This document shows positions 49,501-60,009 of a DNA stretch of 64,000 nt, one piece after another. The position numbers were made by a program, and so were the translations under genes. The stretch spans positions 1,638,230 through 1,702,229 of the forward strand of contig VWZL01005037.1 of NCBI GenBank assembly GCA_013396915.1, written 5' to 3'. Positions within the stretch are counted from its first letter, which is position 1, and every line of letters starts with the position of its first letter. The notes under the pieces are model-generated. The model did not search any database, was not told where the DNA came from, and worked only from the letters and a program-made list of their open reading frames with translations. Source of the stretch: Stercorarius parasiticus. Its lineage: Eukaryota; Chordata; Aves; Charadriiformes; Stercorariidae.

Positions 49501-51431
49501 TATTTAAGTTCATTGTAGCTCAGCTTAAAAAAAATTATAAAAATTGCAGTATTAAGATTAACCTTTATTTAACTGGATTTTTTCCCAATTTAACTTAATG
49601 CCACAGCATATAGTGGACCTACCAATCACAGTTCACTGGAGGCCACCAGGCCCTGCATAAACCTCACCAGTTGTAAAATGTCAAGAGTGTATTTAAAAAA
49701 GAATGAGTTCTTGCACTCATGAGTTTTGTGCTACTGTGGAATTCAAATACAAGGCATAAAGCATCTGACTGACTTGTAGCAAACAGAAATAAAATTATTT
49801 TAGAATCTGTAATTGATAGCAAATTAGCCAGTTGTTGACTTAATTTCAGCTACATTGATTCAAATTAGAACTTGGGTAGAAATTGAAGATGAACAGGCTG
49901 TGGAAAATTTGTCATGACAGAAGAGGTGGGAGCACCACTAAATAGTGTACAGTATTACATATTTCTGTGATCCAGTGGTCCTGATCTCAGTTTATTAGTT
50001 CACTGTACCTGTTCAGTTAAACCTGACCATTAGAAGAGTTGGAATCTGGATATGGGAGTGAAGATCTACTCCTGTGCCTCCAGAGATGGAGCTGGTTTTT
50101 GAGTACCTGAATGAGTAAAACTGAGGCGTAACATCATTAGTACTGGCATAGGATCTGCATTATGACTTCCAGATGAAGCTTTGCATGGTTGAGTTAGTGT
50201 AGGTAAACAAATGTGCAGCTGTTTGTACCCTTCCTCTTTGGAAACTTTTTATACATGCAGTACAGTAGTAGGCTCACTGGAGCAGGTGGTGAGGACAGAA
50301 AAGGGTAGGAGGTAGGGGGAGAAGTCCCCTTGTTATGGTGCCTTTTTTTTTTTTTTAAGTAGAAGGGTGATGATATTAGACTTAACAAGACAGATTAATA
50401 GTATCTAATGAGGATATTGGGGAAAACTTGCTGCACGGCAAGTTTTTAATGAGTTGCTTAAAGAAGAGGAGTTTATTGTGGTAGAATAGAAATTTGTCCT
50501 CTCTGCCTAGGTTAGTGTGAAGAAATAACGTCAACTGTATCAGACAGGATCCTTGTGCTAAAACCTAGAGGGGCGATGTGCTGATGCTCCCTTGCCCTTT
50601 GCCACTATAAAAGGTTATGAAAAATTGGAAATTACTGTTGGATGCTGACATGAGACAGGAGAGGGACCTGTAGCCAGAGGAATGGAATCATAAGCAAAGA
50701 CTGATCAGTGAATGAAAAGAAATCAGGCTGACCTATCAGTGCTACGTACAAGGAGAATTAGTGGGACTATTAATGTCCTAATAGTCTTTTCTCTCTGGGG
50801 TTCTGAGAATTTCACTCTGTGGTTCTTACACTTCTATTCTTTACTATCAATATTAATTTATTTGATTAAACAAGAATCTTGAGTCCTTGAACTTCATTGT
50901 GTAATTGATGGGACTGCATGTCCTTTCATTTATATGAATCATTGTTTCCTGTGTACCAAGAGCTACCAGTTGTCAACTTGATTGAAAAATGTCAGATAAG
51001 ATGTTTATCACAGAACATTCATGTGTTTTATGCTTGAGGTATGTGAAGTACTGGATAGTTCAGAGCAGGTAGTTGTAAGAATCAAAAAGTGTAAAGTTAA
51101 CACAAAATATGTCATTGGGTTTGGCAGTTGGTGCAAGGTAAAGCACAAATTCGGCTGCTTAGGTCTTTAAATTTGAATATTTTTTTTGTTTCTTTTTGTA
51201 TCTGTAATGGACTTCAAAGAAACCATGAAAGAATTATTCCAAATAGTAATTAAAATTTTAAAAATGTTTTCAGGTGCAGATTCTGGACAAATATCTGAAG
51301 AAACCTGGAATTTTCTTCAGTCAATCTATGGTGGAGGTCCAGAGATTATACTCAGACCACCTGTTCCTCCAGTAGAACCTGATATCTCGCAAGCAGAGGA
51401 GAAGATTGAATTAGAAACTCATGGTCTGTAG
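16430..51431 (+). CDS. USP33: USP33, ubiquitin carboxyl-terminal hydrolase 33 (VDU1), complete coding region
   Basis: Cysteine protease that removes ubiquitin from substrates; in mammals linked to VHL, beta-arrestin and Robo1 signalling, thyroid deiodinase 2 and the centrosomal protein CP110 (family knowledge). Twenty-three coding exons with GT/AG borders join in frame into 911 residues. Order: UBP-type zinc finger, residues about 8-86 (C30, C33, C43, C48, C53, H57, H60, H64, H70, C83, C86). The USP domain begins [19 protein letters not shown] with catalytic C162, then [20 protein letters not shown] long acidic, Ser-rich insert spans about 245-445. A structural zinc ribbon uses C458/C461 and C559/C562. 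Catalytic H642 lies in SGHYIAYC and D659/D660 in WYEFDDQSV. Two DUSP domains fill about 683-905. It ends ETHGL. The start at 16430 gives [16 protein letters not shown], parallel to the shorter human isoform; an upstream alternative first coding exon was not found. Its paralogue USP20 is the main alternative, but the close match throughout favours USP33. Confidence 0.97.
17584..17637 (+). CDS. USP33: USP33 coding exon 2
   Basis: Residues 28-45, [18 protein letters not shown], with zinc ligands C30, C33 and C43. It is only 54 nt and symmetric (0-0), so skipping it would keep the frame but destroy the zinc finger. Confidence 0.96.
18858..19748 (-). mobile_element. CR1 LINE, 5'-truncated, with reverse-transcriptase frame
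   Basis: Minus orientation. TCATAGAAT at 18858-18866 is the reverse complement of the CR1 3' tail. The minus-strand frame across 19384-19735 reads [32 protein letters not shown] and KCRVLHLG-like sequence (here [13 protein letters not shown]), then [19 protein letters not shown]: the end of the palm and the thumb of a CR1 reverse transcriptase, including the (F/I)ADD catalytic motif. Stops then interrupt the region toward the 3' end. It sits in the USP33 intron between coding exons 2 and 3, antisense to the gene. Confidence 0.95.
20597..20659 (+). CDS. USP33: USP33 coding exon 3
   Basis: Residues 46-66, [20 protein letters not shown] then Q: the central part of the UBP zinc finger, with C48, C53, H57, H60 and H64. 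63 nt, phase 0-0. Confidence 0.96.
23142..23294 (+). CDS. USP33: USP33 coding exon 4
   Basis: Residues 67-117, from [20 protein letters not shown] to [11 protein letters not shown]. It closes the zinc finger (H70, C83, C86) and starts the linker to the catalytic domain. 153 nt, phase 0-0. Confidence 0.96.
25518..25617 (+). CDS. USP33: USP33 coding exon 5
   Basis: Residues 118-151, [20 protein letters not shown], then [14 protein letters not shown]. This is the acidic linker, one residue shorter than the human one as I recall it. Ends in phase 1. Confidence 0.95.
26012..26040. repeat. (TTTG)n simple repeat
   Basis: Four or five TTTG units within a T-rich stretch in the USP33 intron after coding exon 5. 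A similar (TTTG) run occurs at about 47361-47377. Confidence 0.7.
28036..28105 (+). CDS. USP33: USP33 coding exon 6 (catalytic Cys box)
   Basis: [20 protein letters not shown] then LSN: the USP Cys box with nucleophile C162. Acceptor TCTTTCAG, donor GTAAGG, 70 nt, phase 1 to 2. Confidence 0.97.
29121..29234 (+). CDS. USP33: USP33 coding exon 7
   Basis: [20 protein letters not shown], then [19 protein letters not shown], the thumb helix region after the Cys box. 114 nt, phase 2 to 2. Confidence 0.97.
30004..30082 (+). CDS. USP33: USP33 coding exon 8
   Basis: [20 protein letters not shown], then RGYSQQ, leading into the QQDAQEF motif split by the next intron. 79 nt, phase 2 to 0. Confidence 0.97.
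31169..31194. repeat. Poly(T) tract
   Basis: More than 20 T in a row in the USP33 intron after coding exon 8. On the minus strand it is a poly(A) that could mark the tail of an old antisense retro-insert, but no element is recognisable next to it. Confidence 0.8.
32148..32568 (+). CDS. USP33: USP33 coding exon 9 (acidic insert)
   Basis: The largest coding exon, 421 nt. It starts [19 protein letters not shown], then runs into a poorly conserved acidic, Ser/Thr-rich insert ([32 protein letters not shown]). It ends [11 protein letters not shown]. Phase 0 to 1. Confidence 0.96.
32985..33125 (+). CDS. USP33: USP33 coding exon 10
   Basis: [20 protein letters not shown], then a Ser/Pro-rich stretch ending LAPVHKK. 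It is part of the disordered insert and the least human-like exon. 141 nt, symmetric phase 1-1, so it could be skipped in frame. Confidence 0.93.
34662..34774 (+). CDS. USP33: USP33 coding exon 11
   Basis: It carries [20 protein letters not shown], a possible basic nuclear-localisation-like run, then [13 protein letters not shown] with the first zinc-ribbon CxxC (C458, C461). 113 nt, phase 1 to 0. Confidence 0.96.
36122..36294 (+). CDS. USP33: USP33 coding exon 12
   Basis: [20 protein letters not shown], then [20 protein letters not shown] and [19 protein letters not shown] strong donor-like CAG|GTAAGG lies inside the exon at 36170/36171. 173 nt, phase 0 to 2. Confidence 0.96.
36406..36500 (+). 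CDS. USP33: USP33 coding exon 13
   Basis: [20 protein letters not shown], then [12 protein letters not shown]. The preceding intron is only 111 bases, the shortest in the gene. Phase 2 to 1. Confidence 0.96.
37090..37123 (+). CDS. USP33: USP33 coding exon 14 (micro-exon)
   Basis: Thirty-four bases encoding [11 protein letters not shown], with the second zinc-ribbon CxxC (C559, C562). Donor GTAAGC, phase 1 to 2. Confidence 0.95.
37959..38004 (+). CDS. USP33: USP33 coding exon 15
   Basis: [15 protein letters not shown], 46 nt, after a long T-rich tract and acceptor TTAG. Phase 2 to 0. Confidence 0.95.
38733..38913 (+). CDS. USP33: USP33 coding exon 16
   Basis: [20 protein letters not shown], then [19 protein letters not shown] and [14 protein letters not shown]. 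It holds the conserved HLKRF motif of USP domains. Donor GTAAGT, phase 0 to 1. Confidence 0.97.
40108..40234 (+). CDS. USP33: USP33 coding exon 17 (catalytic His box)
   Basis: [20 protein letters not shown], then [20 protein letters not shown]: catalytic H642 and the following Asp pair. The acceptor at CACTCTAG restores Ser-Gly-His across the junction. A second strong acceptor 55 bases upstream would break the frame. Phase 1 to 2. Confidence 0.96.
42243..42412 (+). CDS. USP33: USP33 coding exon 18 (DUSP 1)
   Basis: [20 protein letters not shown], then [20 protein letters not shown] and [17 protein letters not shown]. The VSRQWLNKF segment is the hallmark of the DUSP fold. 170 nt, phase 2 to 1. 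Confidence 0.97.
43741..43764 (-). other. G-quadruplex motif near USP33 coding exon 19
   Basis: C runs of 4, 3, 6 and 4 with loops of 2, 4 and 1 bases on plus, so four G runs on minus. It lies 58 bases upstream of the exon 19 acceptor. On the USP33 transcript it is a C-rich pyrimidine stretch. Confidence 0.6.
43823..43904 (+). CDS. USP33: USP33 coding exon 19
   Basis: [20 protein letters not shown] then WDNLYSR, within the first DUSP domain. A C-rich tract lies 60-80 bases before the acceptor. 82 nt, phase 1 to 2. Confidence 0.96.
45950..46058 (+). CDS. USP33: USP33 coding exon 20
   Basis: [20 protein letters not shown], then [16 protein letters not shown]: end of the first DUSP and the linker helix. 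Donor GTAAAA, phase 2 to 0. Confidence 0.96.
47962..48064 (+). CDS. USP33: USP33 coding exon 21 (DUSP 2)
   Basis: [20 protein letters not shown], then [14 protein letters not shown]. The [11 protein letters not shown] part is the second DUSP core. 103 nt, phase 0 to 1. Confidence 0.96.
48829..48897 (+). CDS. USP33: USP33 coding exon 22
   Basis: [20 protein letters not shown] then LKQ, within the second DUSP domain. 69 nt and symmetric (1-1), so skipping would stay in frame. Confidence 0.95.
51274..51431 (+). CDS. USP33: USP33 last coding exon 23 and stop
   Basis: [20 protein letters not shown], then [20 protein letters not shown] and [11 protein letters not shown], stop TAG at 51429-51431. 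[16 protein letters not shown] ends the second DUSP; the Pro-rich and acidic tail follows. Confidence 0.96.
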
Positions 51432-52485
51432 CTATTGAGAAAGACGAACTTGTAAGGAATCCAGCTTCCTTACAGAATGCCCAAAATACATTCCTGTAAG
51501 TTTTATTCTCTTATGTCTGTTGGAGGCACAGCTCACTGGGCATTACATTAACTACGGAATAGTAAGTTGAACTAGGTATTACAGTTTGTTTAAATAGAGG
51601 CTGTTTCTCTGTTTTGGAAGGCATGTGGTTTGTACACTTTGGAGTGTTTGGTCAATGGAAAAAAAAAAAGTAATTTCTGAACGTCTTGGTATAACTCAAA
51701 ATCCTGTTATATCCTTAGACTTGAAAAATGGGTACAAATTTTAGAGATGTTCAATAACCCTTCTGATTCCTGATTAGGCTTCTGGTATCTACAAACTTTT
51801 GCCTGTATTAATTGTGCAGTCTTGACAAACATAGGTATATGCGGAGTATATTTTAAATGGATTGCAATCAATGATAAAGAAAAAGGATTTACATTTCCTA
51901 AATGCTCAGGAAAAAAAATCTCACTTATTTTGCACTGTAAGTGTATGAAATGGGTAGTAGATAACATCCAAATACTTATTGTATTTGAATGGATCAAACA
52001 CTAGTGTAGATTGAATATTGTTTTAGTCAGCAAATGTCATAACTTATTACCTACTAAATTTTACATCTTATTATAGTCTTCTGTAACTCTATAAACCTGG
52101 CTAGTGTCTTTAATAGTATATGTGTCAAAAAGATTTAGTCTTCTCTAGGGTAATGTTTGAGAGCATGAAGTGTGAAATGTAAAATGAGTATGGATATGAG
52201 TGATATAAATTTCAGAAATTAAATTGTCTGGTCTCTTGAATTACATTCATAAACAGTTCCATTTGAAGGATTTTATTGTATTGTTAAAAATTTTCATTGG
52301 CACGATGACCTATAATGTCAGAAGCTGGATAAAATGTATATATTGCAAAACTTTATTGAATGATTCATATTGGAATGCAGAATGGCACTTGCTCTTGGTT
52401 TTGCCTGATATTGTTACCAAATAAGCAGCATTATTCAAGGCTGGATCAATTGAAAAAAAAATAAACAAACTGTGGAAGAAGAGCG
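51432..52485 (+). other. Probable USP33 3' UTR
   Basis: AT-rich sequence from the stop to just past the first AATAAA. No coding exon follows in frame. The end is set from the hexamer at 52460-52465 and a T-rich stretch after it; longer forms are possible. Confidence 0.6.
52460..52465 (+). promoter_or_regulatory. Candidate poly(A) signal of USP33 (AATAAA)
   Basis: First canonical AATAAA after the stop, about 1.03 kb downstream, followed by a T-rich stretch (AAATGTTTTTCATTC) near 52501. An ATTAAA about 240 bases earlier is a weaker option. Confidence 0.55.
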
Positions 52486-55419
52486 GGGAAAAGCTTTCTT
52501 AAATGTTTTTCATTCATTACATCAATACAAAAATTTTTTGAAGTAATGCCGTGGTACTGCTTTAACACCCATATATTTCTTGACCACTTTACGTTTAGAC
52601 GATGTTGGCAGTTGTAGTTCCAAAGTAAGAAAATGCTGAAGTGACATTCTGCTGGATAATTTTATAGCTAGTATAAAATCAAACTGGTTTTGAACTTTGT
52701 AAAGCACTTAAAGCCATTCTGGTTAAAAAGCCACCTATGAGCCCTAGACAAAGTGTCCTCTAACCTTAAGTATTTGCTGATGTGCCATGTAGGAGGAGTC
52801 AGTTCTGCCTGAACGTAAATCCCAGTATTTTCCTCAGCCTACCTGAGGAAAAAATAGAGCTAAAAACAATGCCGTGCAAATGAGAGGGGTAAATGGACAG
52901 CAGTATGAAGCCAATGATTATATGGCTGGTACATAAGGAAAACATTTTTGAATTTTAACTGTATCACAGGTAACTCTTGAACACCCTGTTAAGTTTCTGA
53001 GCATGTATGTAAGTGTTCTTTAAACTCCAGAGGATGTCACAGGACATCGGCAGCTGAGAAGCCTTGCATGTGCATAGGTGTAAACATAAAGAAACGCTGA
53101 GCAGAGACTTAATGTCTGACAGTGCATTTGGACAGTTCTGTATTAGTAGGTAAGGCAACCTGAAGTTAATATCAAGTTACTCCTGCATGTACAAGGTAAA
53201 CACATCAGTTACTACTACAGACTTGTCTTACTGATGAACGTAATGTTAACTTGCTTATGAACAGTCAATAGTAACTTGCTGACCTCGGCCTGTGGAAGGC
53301 TGTTGTAATTTCCCACCTCTGGTTTTTGGCTCTTTTTTCATATTAGGGTGACTAAACTAAACCTGGATTTATACTGCCTTTTTAACTCTTTTTTTTTATT
53401 TATTTTTTATTTCATTTAAGCTGTTCTTAAGGTTTTCTAACATACTAAAGCTAAATAACAATTAATAGGGCTGCGTACTTCAGGAAGGATTTTTCCTACA
53501 ACGGTATTCTTAATTGGAAACCTGGGAAATATTTTCTTTGTTAAATCACTGCATGATTTATCAATTTATTCAATGTTTTCATTAATAATCGGGATGGTGG
53601 AACAGACTGCCCATATAAAACTTAGAAGAGAAAAATGGATTGAGCGTTAGGGACATCGGGTTGTCGGGGGAATGAAGCAGTTCTGTGGTAGGTATTGTGA
53701 GTATTACAGCAGATCAGACTAAGAGTTAAAATCCAGTGATACGAAAACAAAACCTGTTCTGGGTAATAGTAACAAAAGCATCAGATGTGAGGCACAGGAG
53801 GTAATTATTCTGCTCTACTTGGTGCTGTGCTGCTTGTGAGATCTCATCTATAGTGTTCCCAATTTTGGATGCTATATGATAATAAAGACAGCTTTGGGAG
53901 AGGTTATTTCAGAGAAGAGCAACAAGACTCAGTGTTGAAAATGAAGTTGTTTTCTCACTTAAAAGAATGCTGAAGATGCAAGCCTGCCAATGTGAAAATA
54001 ATTGCTGGATAATAGTGAACAATTTTTCCTAGATGAGTACGAGTATTTGCCTCAGCTTTAGCAATGGTGACTTGTGCTGGTTTTATGTAGCCTATTAGAA
54101 ATCTAGAAATCTTCCAGCAGGTTTGTTGATCTTTTCCACCTGGTGTCTAGGAATCCAGAGTCAAGCATAATCTTAAATTGTGATGCACATAGATCAGTAA
54201 TGAGATACTCTGAACTAGCAGAGTTTGTGAAATGCCTGTCACCACAGTAAAAGGCATCTTCACACTAGAACTGTTTGTCGTGCTTTAAAAAAAAAAAAAA
54301 GGAAAACAACAAAAAAATCCCAAGTTCGCAGAAACTAAATGTATGTGTTTGTGTTCAAGACAGACAGTTCCGAAGGGATGCCTGTCTTGCTTTTAGTCCT
54401 TTGAGAGCTCTACAAAGGATTTTATGCCACAGAAGTGGAAGTAGCCTTTTAAAGTAAGACAGCATGGGAGAACTCCAGACGGATGGCTCGTGTATGCTGG
54501 AGGGAAGGCAATGCTTCAGAGTATAGGTAAAGGAGAAGCCTTTACTGTGAAGAGCTGTCTGATTCACAGCAAAGAAAGAATGCATCTTAGGAAGGGGCTG
54601 TGGAAATTATTTTTTTTTCCATAAGCCTTTCACCAGACTATTTGGATTCTTTGTTCATTTGTTTCCAGTTGAGGAAACACAGCAATGTGTTCGGGTGCCA
54701 GGGAAGCTGTCATTTCAAGAAGGGAAAAATCCAGTGGAGTCCTTGTTCTAGGCCTGGGAATCTACATTTGAGCTGTTAAAAGCCTGCTGTTCAGTCTGGT
54801 AACTTTAATCCTTCTCTTCTGAAGAAAAATGCATGGGGGTGTGGGGGAATTACCAGCTCAAAGCTTGATTTCTCTCATTTTTTGAAGCTTTTTTGTGAGT
54901 AGCGTAGCTAATTGTTCCTCTGAACCTCCAACATCGAGGAGAGTGCTTCAGATACTGTGTCATGTAGCTGAACAGTATAATTGGAGGGAAAAAAGATTAT
55001 TGGAAGAGCTATTGAATTACTCAGTAGTAAAATAAGGCACTTTTATAATACCCTTCAGAGGTGAGAGCTAAGTAGTCTGTCTGCTTAATGAAGGAAATAA
55101 AAATGACCTGTTTGTTAGCTGTAAATTATCCCATGTTATACTTTTACTGACTTAAATGCCAGTCTCTTCCTGTCCTGTGACTGGAACATTAGGAAATGAA
55201 GGAAGTTCTGAAGACAATTCTGTGATGAAAATGCATTGTTTAACTTGGGTAGTCCAGAAGGCTGTTTCTGCAAGTATAATCTAAATTCATCCTGTGTCTA
55301 GGGATAGATACAGATCTAGAGAGATATATATATAAATGCATGTAATCTATTTCTCCAGTCTCTTAATTGAACTGTGGCTGGAGGCACTATAGTAATTATT
55401 TTTGGTTCTATGTTGGAAT
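52486..55419. other. Downstream flank of USP33, no gene seen
   Basis: AT-rich sequence with scattered homopolymers (for example poly(A) near 54286-54300). Short ORFs have no recognisable domains or splice context. Confidence 0.65.
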
Positions 55420-56047
55420 AGTCATCTTCAGGAGATGGCCAAGAAGGCCAATGGCATTCTGGGGTGCATCAAGAAGAGTGTGGCAAGCAGGTCGAGGGAG
55501 GTCATCCTCCCGCTCTACTCTGCCTTGGTGAGGCCGCACCTGGAGTACTGTGTCCAGTTCTGGGCTCCCTGGTTCGAGAAGGACAGGGAACTGCTGGAAA
55601 GAGTGCAGCAAAGGGCTACAAAGATGATTGGGGGTCTGGAGCACCTCTCCTATGAAGAAAGGCTGAGGGATTTGGGTCTCTTCAGTCTGGAAAAAAGACA
55701 ACTGAGGGGGGGATCTTATCAATGCTTATAAAAATACTTAAAGGGTGGGTGTCAGGAGGATGGGGACAGGCTCTTTTCAGTGGTGCCCAGTGACAGGACA
55801 AGAGGGAACGGGCACAAACTTGAGCATAGGAAGTTCCACCTCAACATGAGGAGGAACTTCTTTACTGTGAGGGTGGCAGAGCACTGGAACAGGCTGCCCA
55901 GAGAGGGGGTGGAGTCTCTGTCTCTGGAGACATTCAAAGCCCGCCTGGATGCGTTCCTGTGCAACCTGCTCTAGGTGACCCTGCTCTGGCAGGGGGGTTG
56001 GACTAGATGATCTCCAGAGGTCCCTTCCAACCCTATGATTCTATGAT
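55420..56047 (+). mobile_element. CR1 LINE, 5'-truncated, frame-shifted
   Basis: Plus orientation, ending in CCTTCCAACCCTATGATTCTATGA. The first frame reads [20 protein letters not shown], then [20 protein letters not shown] and [20 protein letters not shown], the CR1 ORF2 C-terminus. It goes out of frame after a run of seven G at about 55706-55712. The second frame ([20 protein letters not shown] to [13 protein letters not shown]) carries the rest. The element cannot make an active protein. Confidence 0.95.
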
Positions 56048-59000
56048 ACATTCAATAAAGGTTGTGTTTTTATTTTCAAATAGATAAATGACACTCAGTT
56101 GACTGCTATAATGGGTGTCAACCTTCCCATCAGTCTGAAAGTTTGCTAGGTAAGTAGGAGACATCATACACTGTTCAAAAGCTGTATCAAGATAAGATGA
56201 AAAAGGGTAAAAGCTATATCAGGCACACTCAGAACCATTTTGATAGTTCTGTATATTTTATTTGAATGCTATTGTCACTGTCAGCTGTTGAGCTGTCTCA
56301 ATGCAGCTGAAACATATATATATATTTTCTTTTAAGATACCCTCTAATATGTATTAGGCAAAAACTGCCGTAGGTGGTGAGACACTACAAAACTGCCAAA
56401 TCTGAATTCAAAGGAGTAACAACCACACCCGCTGTTGCCAAATGTCCCTGACAGTGGTAAAGAGATCTTGCATTTGAATTTTACTGCTTTGTCTAGATAT
56501 CTTACTGTGACTTGCAAACCTACTGTATGCAGCTGGGTCAATGGAAGCTAATTTATTTAGGGGTTTTTATTTAAATAATCTATTTCTTCTCCCCAGTGGC
56601 AGCATATTTGATGTGGAAGTTCTAGTCTGTTTAGCTTTGCTTGGGAGTCACATAGTCATGTGGGAACACTAACTGTTCTGTTGACACGGCTATGCTGGTA
56701 GGAATTAACTTCTGACCAAGCTATCAAAGTAGAGATGTCAGAAGATTGGAACCAACAAGTTGTAGTGCGTTAGTCCCTACTCTGGAGGCTAGATGAAAAT
56801 GTACTCTTAGAAGTCTGTCGTTCCAGCAGAGTGCAACCCTCAGTGACATCTGAAAAAAAATGTATTTAGAGCCTTTTGTAAATTCATATGGTCCCATATT
56901 TTGGTAAAGAGAGCCCTAGAGCAGTGTAATTTCATATAAATATCTGCTGAGATGGCGGTATGTCCCACTGACAGTGGGATACCAGCATAAAGTGTTAGAA
57001 ATGCGTTTGGCTATAAAACATATTATGTGGATGAAGCAGTTGTCATTTGTGGAGTGAAAGTTAAATATGCCCATCTAGGCCTGAAATCTTCTTACGAAAT
57101 CTGGTGTAATTTGATGTGCTGTGCTGATGCATCATGTAAGAGTCCTGCTTTTCAGATTCAAAACTTATATAGTGTTTGGCTTTTTCTAACATAGGATATT
57201 CTAGATTTTCTTTAGAGGACTAAAGCCAAGTTTCTAATTAGTATTATAGGCGTTTATTTATAATGATAGCGCTAACTTTTTTTTGTTTATTATTGATTGA
57301 TAGATTATCCTGTTATTCATCATATAAGTTCATTTGGAAAAGCAAACTTGAGATTTGGAAAATTTACAGGAAAACTTACAGATTATCTGCTTAAAGGGAC
57401 AAGTTGTTTCTTCATATTTGCCATACAACTATTTTATACTTAGCTGAGAAAATTCTGTTCCATTTATTCCTCTTGAATTCCCGATATACATCTGGCTTAG
57501 TGCAGTCTAAGCAGTTTTCTCACTGAAAACCTTTCAGCTCTTCATTTTGCCCAGGAAATGAGTAAAACAACTAGGCTTTTTCATTCTTCCAAACAGATGG
57601 CTTTTCTGGCTTCCCTCTATACTTAAGCCATCCAGAGCTGACAATTAGTAGCAGGAAGCAAAATAAGAGTTCTAGATTTCTGAAGTGTTACAAAGATAGA
57701 CAAATCACTTTCAGCATTATTTCACAGAAATTATGTGGTTGCAAACAAACTTGATTTATGTTAGCCTTCCAAATCCTAGCAGATTAGAAAATCGCCTTGT
57801 TCAGTACAAATGTTTAAGAGGGCTACTCTCACTAACAGTGAAAAGTGTAACTTGTTTTCTTGAATGTATTCTATAGTACATACATATAGCTGTTTTTAAA
57901 GAGTGTGACTTGTCTTAAATGAAGAATAGCTTCAGCCTAGATTTCAGCCATTCAACAAGGTGACAAGACTGTTTCTCCATAAAAACCAGTGTGAACACTG
58001 CCACACAGTGAGATACACTGTCATCTGTTTATAACACATTTAACGTTACAGATGTTTGCTCACAATAGCAGAGTTGTGTTTTTCATAGAAAACTTGTATT
58101 ATTTGCTTTATTACAAAACTTTACTCTCTGCTAAATGTGTGTCAGCTGAGACATGCAGCAAGAAAAAAAAGTCCATTTGTAGGAAACATTATCACTGATG
58201 TGTCTGATAGGTTCTATGGATTGTCAGTGACATGCCAAGTCACTTGATGACAGGTTTCCTTATAAAGATTGTAGATGGGTATATGTGTAGACTTAAAAAA
58301 AATAGGAACCTGATCACTCAAGTAGGACGATTATAAGATGAATAAGCAAGAAATGTAATTTTCTGATGTGTTCAAGATTGAGTTGATTATCTAAAAGTGT
58401 GAAATATAAGTTCTGGTTGTTGAAATGAGTGGACATGAGGAAATACAGTTGACGCTTGACTTATTGATTATATACTATTATGGAATGAACTGTCAGTAAA
58501 AAAGTAAAGTTTGAGTAATGGGAGCACACTGGTCATTTATGCCGTTTTGATAAGCCTTTATGCAATGCTACTGAATCTCAAATTGCTTATTTTTCTTACT
58601 AGTCGTTTGTTCAGCAGCATGGGAGGTGCAAAAATAAAGCAGTTACCATCCACAAAATCTTTTCGTAATATGAATGAAGCTGAGAAGATCTCATTCCCAG
58701 ATATGTTCCTCCTTTCTCACTTGGAACTCGCAAATAAGTTATTATACATTAAGAACTTCAGCAAGGTCCATTTTTGGAATAACTTACCATATGAGAAAGT
58801 AAATCTTAAAGTCCTTTGTTGAGAAGAATAAAGAGGGCAGAGGAGAGGAGGCATTTGATTCCCACAAGTAAGCAACAACTTATCTCAAAATAAATTGTCA
58901 GCTGTCAATGAAAAATAGCAGGTTTTGTCTCTTATCTCACAGGAGTCAAGACCTTTTCATTTTCATTGTTTGTGAATAGTTTTGCCCAGAAATTAATATT

Positions 59001-59091
59001 TTTCTAGATGACTTAATTTTGTTCTGTCCTGTGTGTTTTTAACATACAAGCTGAAACAAGATGTCCTGGTTACCGTGGTGATCCATTGCTT

Positions 59092-59116
59092 CCCCCCCAC
59101 CCCACCCCTTCCCCCC
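59092..59116 (-). other. Strong G-quadruplex motif
   Basis: C runs of 7, 4, 4 and 6 separated by only 1, 1 and 2 bases on plus. On minus this is four runs of at least four G with very short loops, a pattern expected to fold very stably. Confidence 0.75.
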
Positions 59117-59992
59117 GGGAGTCTGTGAAAATGCCAAACCCAAACGACCAGAGACGCAGCACTTGCTCATGCTGTGAATGTGTGTGTGTTCCCACCAATG
59201 CGCACACCTTCTCTTTAGGACCATTAAGATTACTTTGAGATTTTTCAGCTATAACAAAAGAAATGCACTCATACATGCCAAAATGTGAACTGATTGGCAG
59301 CTATTAATTCAGTTAGACAATATTTTCAATTAAATTTCTAGTTTAGTATTGAGGTTTTTATATGTAGACTGACTTTGCAATTTAACTGTAGAAACAAGAA
59401 ATAAGACATAGATTTAGCTATGAACTCCTCTTTGGTGTCCCATCTTCTGAATAATGTTTAGTAAAGAAATGTAGTCTCTTTTGCCTTGTTTGTTTGTAGT
59501 ATAATTAATTTGCTTTCCAACCAGGTTAGGTAGTGGAGGTAATTTGTCTCTTAAACTAGATCAGTAGCAATCTGAACTTCATATGTGACCTTGACTTTGC
59601 AGGTTGAAGTGCAGAGGCTGGTCTTCCTGGGCTCTTTCTGTAGATACTGAAGAAGATATAGGTTACAGAGGCACTTTTCTAGGCTTCTCCTCTGCAAGCC
59701 TCCTCCAGAAGATGTTAAGTTTCCTGATCACACTCTTAACCTAAATCTGCAAGTGCCTACCCTCCACTCTGGACTTGAGCCCTGAACAGGGATCTCTCCT
59801 TTTTAAACTGTCAGTGGTGCTGGTGTCCACTCCTGTGTGCTGGCAGTTAGGTTTAAATCAAAATTCAATCTTTCATATCCTGTATGAGAGGGCCCTAATC
59901 ACAAGCTAGGCTTGTCTTTAAAAAAACTTTTCATTTGTAAAAAAAAAAAAGTGTGCCTAAAGGCTAGGCAGAAATGTGCCAGGTCCTATTTT

Positions 59993-60009
59993 GGGGAGGG
60001 GGGGAGGGG
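59993..60009 (+). other. G-rich tract, possible G-quadruplex
   Basis: Runs of 4, 7 and 4 G separated by single A. The central run can supply two G-triplets, which makes four in total. Confidence 0.5.

Noticed and set aside
58511..58822. 103-codon plus-strand ORF
   Set aside because: AT-rich composition, no domain, no promoter or splice context; expected by chance at this length and base content.
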